Positions 5,871 to 8,780 of a stretch of DNA of 8,780 nt are shown here, piece by piece. The notes under the pieces are model-generated. The model made no database searches. It had not been told where the DNA came from and was given only the letters and a program-made list of their open reading frames with translations. The stretch is from NCBI GenBank assembly GCA_905235425.1, contig CAJOKY010000086.1:1-8780 (forward strand), in the 5' to 3' direction. The first letter of the stretch is position 1. Each line of letters begins with the position of its first letter. Made by a program: the position numbers and the translations under genes. The stretch comes from an uncultured Selenomonadaceae bacterium (GTDB taxonomy: Bacteria; Bacillota; Negativicutes; Selenomonadales; Selenomonadaceae).

Positions 5871-5880
5871 AATTAAACTG
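5861..5880 (+). repeat. Right copy of the 20-bp direct repeat bounding the plus-strand island
   Basis: TATTTTATGAAATTAAACTG matches 5081-5100 at 18 of 20 positions. It spans the end of the 21-aa ORF and the last codons and stop of the convergent 223-aa gene. Confidence 0.5.
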
Positions 5881-6544
5881 AAGTGGAAATTTTTAATGTC
5901 TTTACTAAATTTTGCTCTAAGATAAATTCCAACGCCTTTAAATCCTTCGCGTCAAAAATGTAGCTGGGATGGTTTACGCCGTCAATTTGCGATTCGCCGG
6001 AAAAATTATCTTTATAGACGTTATAAATAATGCTGAAATCGCAATTCTGCGCGAAGTTGCCGTAATTTATGATGATGTATGAACCGTTCGTAATTTTCAC
6101 GGGATTTTTCGGCGTTATGAAAAGTTCAAAGTCTGCAATATTTTTCGGCAGGGATTGACCGTAGCTCCATTCAGAAAATTTTTTGTCGGCAATGAGAATA
6201 TCCGATTCAGCGTCTGCAGGCTCGGCAAGATTTTTTATCGCGTCGGACATTTCGGCGTTAAGATTTTGGATAAAGCGTTCAAAGTTATCAGTGAAAAAAT
6301 TTGTCAAGCAAAATTCCGTGAGTCCTATTTTAACCCGCGCTTTATATTCCATAGTTTCAGTGTGAAAGTACGCCGTAAAATTTCGATGCGTCGAAACATT
6401 TTCATATGTGAAGTAAATGAATTTGTCGCCGTCGTCGGCAAGGATTTTTTTCAGCGTAAAACCTTCAATTTCGGCAGGAATTTTTTCAAAAAAATTAGCC
6501 GCTTCAAATTCGGCGGCAAGCTTATCTTTAATTTCTGTATTCAT
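5873..6544 (-). CDS. Hypothetical 223-aa soluble protein
   Basis: Not recognised. A clean ATG-to-TAA frame of 223 residues with no signal peptide, membrane segment or cysteine cluster. It looks like a mixed alpha/beta acidic cytosolic protein: a helical N-terminus (about 1-20), an aromatic-rich stretch with FIYFTYENV and FTAYFHTETMEY (about 42-67), an Ala/Asp/Glu-rich linker around 105-120, and a second strand-rich part with YIIINYG and FSIIYNVYKDN (about 154-180). It follows the carbonic anhydrase gene after 44 bp with no terminator seen between, so the two are probably co-transcribed. The translation start is unusual. The upstream 35 bp are a 7-bp tandem repeat, and only weak purine-rich sequence (GAAAG) precedes the ATG, suggesting weak or coupled translation. 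It converges with the 21-aa ORF 2 bp away. Confidence 0.8.
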   Translation of the reverse strand: MNTEIKDKLAAEFEAANFFEKIPAEIEGFTLKKILADDGDKFIYFTYENVSTHRNFTAYFHTETMEYKARVKIGLTEFCLTNFFTDNFERFIQNLNAEMSDAIKNLAEPADAESDILIADKKFSEWSYGQSLPKNIADFELFITPKNPVKITNGSYIIINYGNFAQNCDFSIIYNVYKDNFSGESQIDGVNHPSYIFDAKDLKALEFILEQNLVKTLKISTSV

Positions 6545-6551
6545 ACTTTCT

Positions 6552-6586
6552 AATTCTCAATTCTTAATTCTCAATTCTTAATTCTT
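6552..6586. repeat. Five tandem copies of a 7-bp unit (AATTCTY)
   Basis: AATTCTC, AATTCTT, AATTCTC, AATTCTT, AATTCTT in perfect register (on the minus strand RAGAATT), followed by a degenerate sixth unit running into the carbonic anhydrase stop codon. It fills nearly all of the 44-bp spacer between that gene and the 223-aa gene, including the usual ribosome-binding region of the latter. Same unit length as the array at 3041-3145 but a different unit sequence. Confidence 0.9.
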
Positions 6587-6588
6587 AA

Positions 6589-7143
6589 TTATAAAAATTC
6601 CACTTCACCGGTTTCAATGTGGTAAACGGCGCCTACAACTTTTGCATTGAGTTTATCGCCTTCAATGACTTTACAGCCTTGCTGTACATTGAGCTTGATG
6701 GCTTTGATGGGGTCTTTTTCGTCACCTATGGCGTAGGTAATTTCTTGTATTAAAACTTTCAACGCGCCTTCAACGTCGTGATGATCTTCCAACGCCGCAG
6801 CGATAGCGCCGCATTGCGTGTGACCGAGTACTACAACAAGCGGACTGCCAAGATGATCTACCGCATATTCAATACTGCCGAGTTGCGTTTTATTTACTAC
6901 GAATCCTGCAACACGAATGACGAAAAGTTCACCTATGCCTGCGGAAAAAATATCTTCCGGAATAACGCGCGAATCTGAACACGTAACAATTACGGCGTAG
7001 GGAAATTGACCTTCCTTAGCTGTCTTTTCGCGAATTTGCGGCGATACGTCAGCTATAGGAGTTGTCGCATTTAAAAATTTTGCGTTACCGTCTTTAAGGC
7101 GTGTAAGTGCTTCTTCTGCCGTGATTTTGCTTTGATGATTCAT
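6589..7143 (-). CDS. Beta-class carbonic anhydrase
   Basis: 184-residue beta-carbonic anhydrase, catalysing reversible hydration of CO2 to bicarbonate in the cytosol. Zinc ligands are recognisable as Cys55 in CSDSRV (55-60, with the Asp57-Arg59 catalytic dyad), His108 and Cys111 in GHTQCGA. The conserved IPED stretch follows CSDSRV, and GSIEYAVDHLGSPLVVVLGH leads into the second metal motif. The length fits the compact bacterial forms. An oddity: RVAGF occurs where relatives usually carry an Asn (R-N/V-AGN-type). ATG 7143 is preceded by AAAGGAAA about 9 nt upstream. A likely promoter with a dyad element lies at 7177-7225, so it can be expressed independently of the upstream glycosyltransferase gene. 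The 223-aa gene lies downstream in the same direction. Confidence 0.95.
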   Translation of the reverse strand: MNHQSKITAEEALTRLKDGNAKFLNATTPIADVSPQIREKTAKEGQFPYAVIVTCSDSRVIPEDIFSAGIGELFVIRVAGFVVNKTQLGSIEYAVDHLGSPLVVVLGHTQCGAIAAALEDHHDVEGALKVLIQEITYAIGDEKDPIKAIKLNVQQGCKVIEGDKLNAKVVGAVYHIETGEVEFL

Positions 7144-7176
7144 ACAACACTTTCCTTTCAGAATAATACATTAAAT

Positions 7177-7209
7177 GAAGTTTTTTCAATATGGTTATTG
7201 TAAAACTTC
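7177..7209. promoter_or_regulatory. Dyad-symmetric element overlapping the carbonic anhydrase promoter
   Basis: GAAGTTTT (7177-7184) pairs with AAAACTTC (7202-7209), and CAATA (7187-7191) with TATTG (7196-7200) around TGGT, giving a nested, nearly continuous inverted repeat. It is not followed by a T run on the minus strand, so it does not look like a terminator of the upstream gene. It overlaps the proposed -10 (7197-7202), which would suit an operator. The bound regulator is unknown. Confidence 0.4.
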
Positions 7210-7225
7210 TTGACGAATTTTGCAA
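7197..7225 (-). promoter_or_regulatory. Likely sigma-A promoter of the carbonic anhydrase gene
   Basis: On the minus strand, -35 TTGCAA (7225-7220), a 17-bp spacer and -10 TACAAT (7202-7197), about 50 bp upstream of the start codon. Matches to consensus are 4 of 6 and 5 of 6. Confidence 0.5.
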
Positions 7226-7234
7226 AGAAATTTT

Positions 7235-8527
7235 TTAAGAAATATAAATCGGCTCGAATAAATTTTGCGAAATGCGCTCTTGCAAAATTTTAAATCCCTT
7301 GAAAAGCGTCTGCGGCTCAATCTGTGTTATACAGTGCGGAATTTTTTCACGACAGCCGAAAGTATCATAAGGTTTATTGGCGTCACATTCCGGCAGGGCA
7401 TGAGCAGGTTGAACAACGACACTCGGCACGCGGTAAGGACTGCAACATTGAACTATTCGCAATTCTTGATGCGGTAAATCGGCGCCGCAACAATTCGGCG
7501 TAAGCACGGGGCATTTAACCGCCGCCGCCGCATGCATTACGCCGGTGTCATTGCCAATGTACATATCGCATAAACTTAAAAGCGCCGCACTTTGTCTGTA
7601 CGTCAATTTATTTGTCAAGTCAATGATATTGTCAAGATAATTTTTCGTCAACGCCTTTTTGAAAATTTTCGCAGATTTTAAATCTTCGTGACCGCCACCT
7701 AAAATTACGAACGTTGCATTTTCGTCAGACAAAATCATTTCGACAAGCGCCGCGTATTTTTCCGGCGGGTAATGTCGCCTAAGCGACGTTGAACCCATAC
7801 ACAAGGCGTAAGTCGGTAGCGTATTTTCTGCTAAAAATTTCTTTGCAACGTTCACGTCGTACGGCGTAAACCATGCCTCAAGTTCACGATTAAACACGCG
7901 GGCATGCAGGATACATTCCACGAAAAACATAAAACAATCGGCGTTATGCACAAAGCTTAACGGTATGACGATATTTGAAAAATGCGCGTAGGATTCATAA
8001 ACGTCACTTGACTTTGGAAATTGCCGCACTATTCGAGTTTTCGCGCCGCTTATGTACATTAGAAATGCCGAGTCAGCGTAGTTGGTAAATGCGAAACAAA
8101 CATCAATCCGCCGCTTTAAAAGTTCCCGCGCAGATTTCAAGGCAGGCTGATAAAACTGCGCAATATCATTTCTATTCTTGTAATCGGCGTCGTACAAAAT
8201 CACTTCGTCAACGTAGGGACAACATTCAGCCATTGACAAGGCGCATGGGTGCACCATAAGCGTAATGTGCGCGTAGGGATAAAGCCGCCGAATTTCACGA
8301 ATCACGCCGGTTATAAGTATGAAGTCACCTACCGCGTAATCGTGCATAATTAAAATGTTGTTCTGTAAATTTTCCGATAACTCGCGATAACCCGTCTGCT
8401 TAAAAATTTTTTCCATGAAGTCAGTCAATTCCGAGAGATTAAAATTTTTAGATTGAGTTGCATGGTTAAAAAAATCTGTAAGCGCATCTGTGACAAGTTC
8501 AAAATCTTCCTGCTTAACGTCGCTCAA
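7235..8527 (-). CDS. Glycosyltransferase family 9 (heptosyltransferase-type) protein
   Basis: About 430 residues, GT-B fold, expected to transfer a sugar (often heptose) from a nucleotide-sugar donor onto lipopolysaccharide core or a related envelope glycan at the inner face of the cytoplasmic membrane. From GTG 8536 numbering, a roughly 60-residue helical N-terminal extension precedes the N-terminal Rossmann domain, which begins ILIMHDYAVGDFILITGVIR (61-80). The C-terminal domain has FVILGGGHED (276-285) and the GT9 signature GNDTGVMHAAAAVKCPVLT (328-346). A cysteine-rich tail follows: eight Cys between 342 and 402, including two CC pairs. GT9 proteins often have a few cysteines in this region, but the number is high. 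Start: TTG 8527 is preferred over GTG 8536 because GAGGTG fits as its ribosome binding site with 6-nt spacing. It begins about 20 bp after the efflux adaptor stop, so an operon is likely. The exact acceptor is unknown. Confidence 0.9.
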   Translation of the reverse strand: MSDVKQEDFELVTDALTDFFNHATQSKNFNLSELTDFMEKIFKQTGYRELSENLQNNILIMHDYAVGDFILITGVIREIRRLYPYAHITLMVHPCALSMAECCPYVDEVILYDADYKNRNDIAQFYQPALKSARELLKRRIDVCFAFTNYADSAFLMYISGAKTRIVRQFPKSSDVYESYAHFSNIVIPLSFVHNADCFMFFVECILHARVFNRELEAWFTPYDVNVAKKFLAENTLPTYALCMGSTSLRRHYPPEKYAALVEMILSDENATFVILGGGHEDLKSAKIFKKALTKNYLDNIIDLTNKLTYRQSAALLSLCDMYIGNDTGVMHAAAAVKCPVLTPNCCGADLPHQELRIVQCCSPYRVPSVVVQPAHALPECDANKPYDTFGCREKIPHCITQIEPQTLFKGFKILQERISQNLFEPIYIS

Positions 8528-8547
8528 AATATTCACCTCAAAAATTT

Positions 8548-8780
8548 TTAAAAGCCGAAGGGTCCGCGCCGCATACCGCCACCGCCACCTTGTCGCGGCG
8601 TTGTCTGTTGAGCTTCGTAAGTTGTGGAAATATCGTCTCCGGCATTTAAATTGCCTTTTTTGACTTCGACATAATCTTCACCGTAAAGCCCGATTGTAAT
8701 GTAAACTTTTTCGGCTTCCTGCTTGCCCTGTTCATCAGTAATGACGCGTTCGACGTATGAACCCTTACCGTCAGTCTTAA
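8548..8780 (-). CDS. RND/MacA-type efflux periplasmic adaptor subunit, C-terminal part
   Basis: Only the last 77 residues are in the window; the 5' part lies beyond position 8780. The visible part, with VYITIGLYGEDYVEVKKG (about 28-45) followed by NLNAGDDI, matches the membrane-proximal end of HlyD/MacA-like adaptors ('v.vGl.dgd.veV..GL..Gd.v'). It then ends in a flexible tail with GGGGGMRRGPFGF, a glycine-rich ending often seen in Firmicute members. Such lipoprotein or membrane-anchored adaptors connect an inner-membrane RND or ABC pump to an outer-membrane channel, which supports a diderm host. The pump gene is not visible. TAA at 8548-8550 is followed within about 20 bp by the glycosyltransferase start. 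Confidence 0.75.
   Translation of the reverse strand, partial: KTDGKGSYVERVITDEQGKQEAEKVYITIGLYGEDYVEVKKGNLNAGDDISTTYEAQQTTPRQGGGGGMRRGPFGF

Noticed and set aside
5061..5880. Insertion sequence or MITE explaining the direct repeats
   Set aside because: No transposase and no terminal inverted repeats were found inside the repeats; the 20-bp repeats are imperfect and AT-rich, so only a general cassette or recombination scar is proposed.
6155..6978. Plus-strand open frames opposite the 223-aa gene and the carbonic anhydrase
   Set aside because: Shadows of real minus-strand genes; translations have no recognisable motifs.
7177..7209. Rho-independent terminator for the glycosyltransferase gene
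   Set aside because: The hairpin is AT-rich and on the minus strand is followed by ATTTAATG rather than a T run.

Overview
The window reads like a chromosomal segment from a Gram-negative-enveloped Firmicute, most plausibly a member of the Negativicutes (Selenomonas/Acidaminococcus-like). This is inferred from three things. AGGAG-type ribosome binding sites and several apparent TTG starts look Firmicute-like. An RND/MacA-type efflux adaptor and a GT9 (heptosyltransferase-type) glycosyltransferase imply an outer membrane with lipopolysaccharide. Moderate GC with AT-rich intergenic DNA also fits. No tRNA, rRNA, IS element or CRISPR array was seen.

Almost all genes lie on the minus strand. From right to left they are: the C-terminus of an RND efflux periplasmic adaptor (8548-8780); a GT9 glycosyltransferase, probably co-transcribed with it (7235-8527); a beta-carbonic anhydrase with its own likely promoter and a dyad-symmetric element (6589-7143); an unrecognised 223-aa soluble protein (5873-6544); two methyl-accepting chemotaxis receptors, one with an sCache_2 sensor (3146-4948) and one with a four-helix-bundle-like sensor (1011-2765), each followed by an intrinsic terminator; and the start of a multi-pass membrane protein running off the left edge (1-897).

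The exception is a plus-strand island at about 5100-5870. It holds a C-terminal fragment of a QueC-like protein, then a near-consensus sigma-A promoter, a foldable 5' leader, a 65-aa basic Ser/Gly/Asn-rich peptide gene, a perfect-stem terminator and a 21-aa peptide ORF with its own strong ribosome binding site. The island is bounded by two 20-bp direct repeats that match at 18 of 20 positions, which suggests a small inserted or rearranged cassette.

Three further features stand out. First, the left-edge membrane protein is broken by a run of nine G; removing one G restores an open frame to the window edge, as expected of a phase-variable gene caught OFF (or of an assembly error). Second, a 105-bp array of 15 in-register 7-bp units, arranged as an inverted pair, fills the space from the end of the sCache receptor gene almost to its terminator. 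Third, a different 7-bp-unit array fills nearly all of the spacer between the carbonic anhydrase and the 223-aa gene.

Together the genes suggest environmental sensing (two receptors), envelope glycan and efflux functions, CO2/bicarbonate handling, and a small peptide cassette of unknown role. All calls are by eye; no database search was run.
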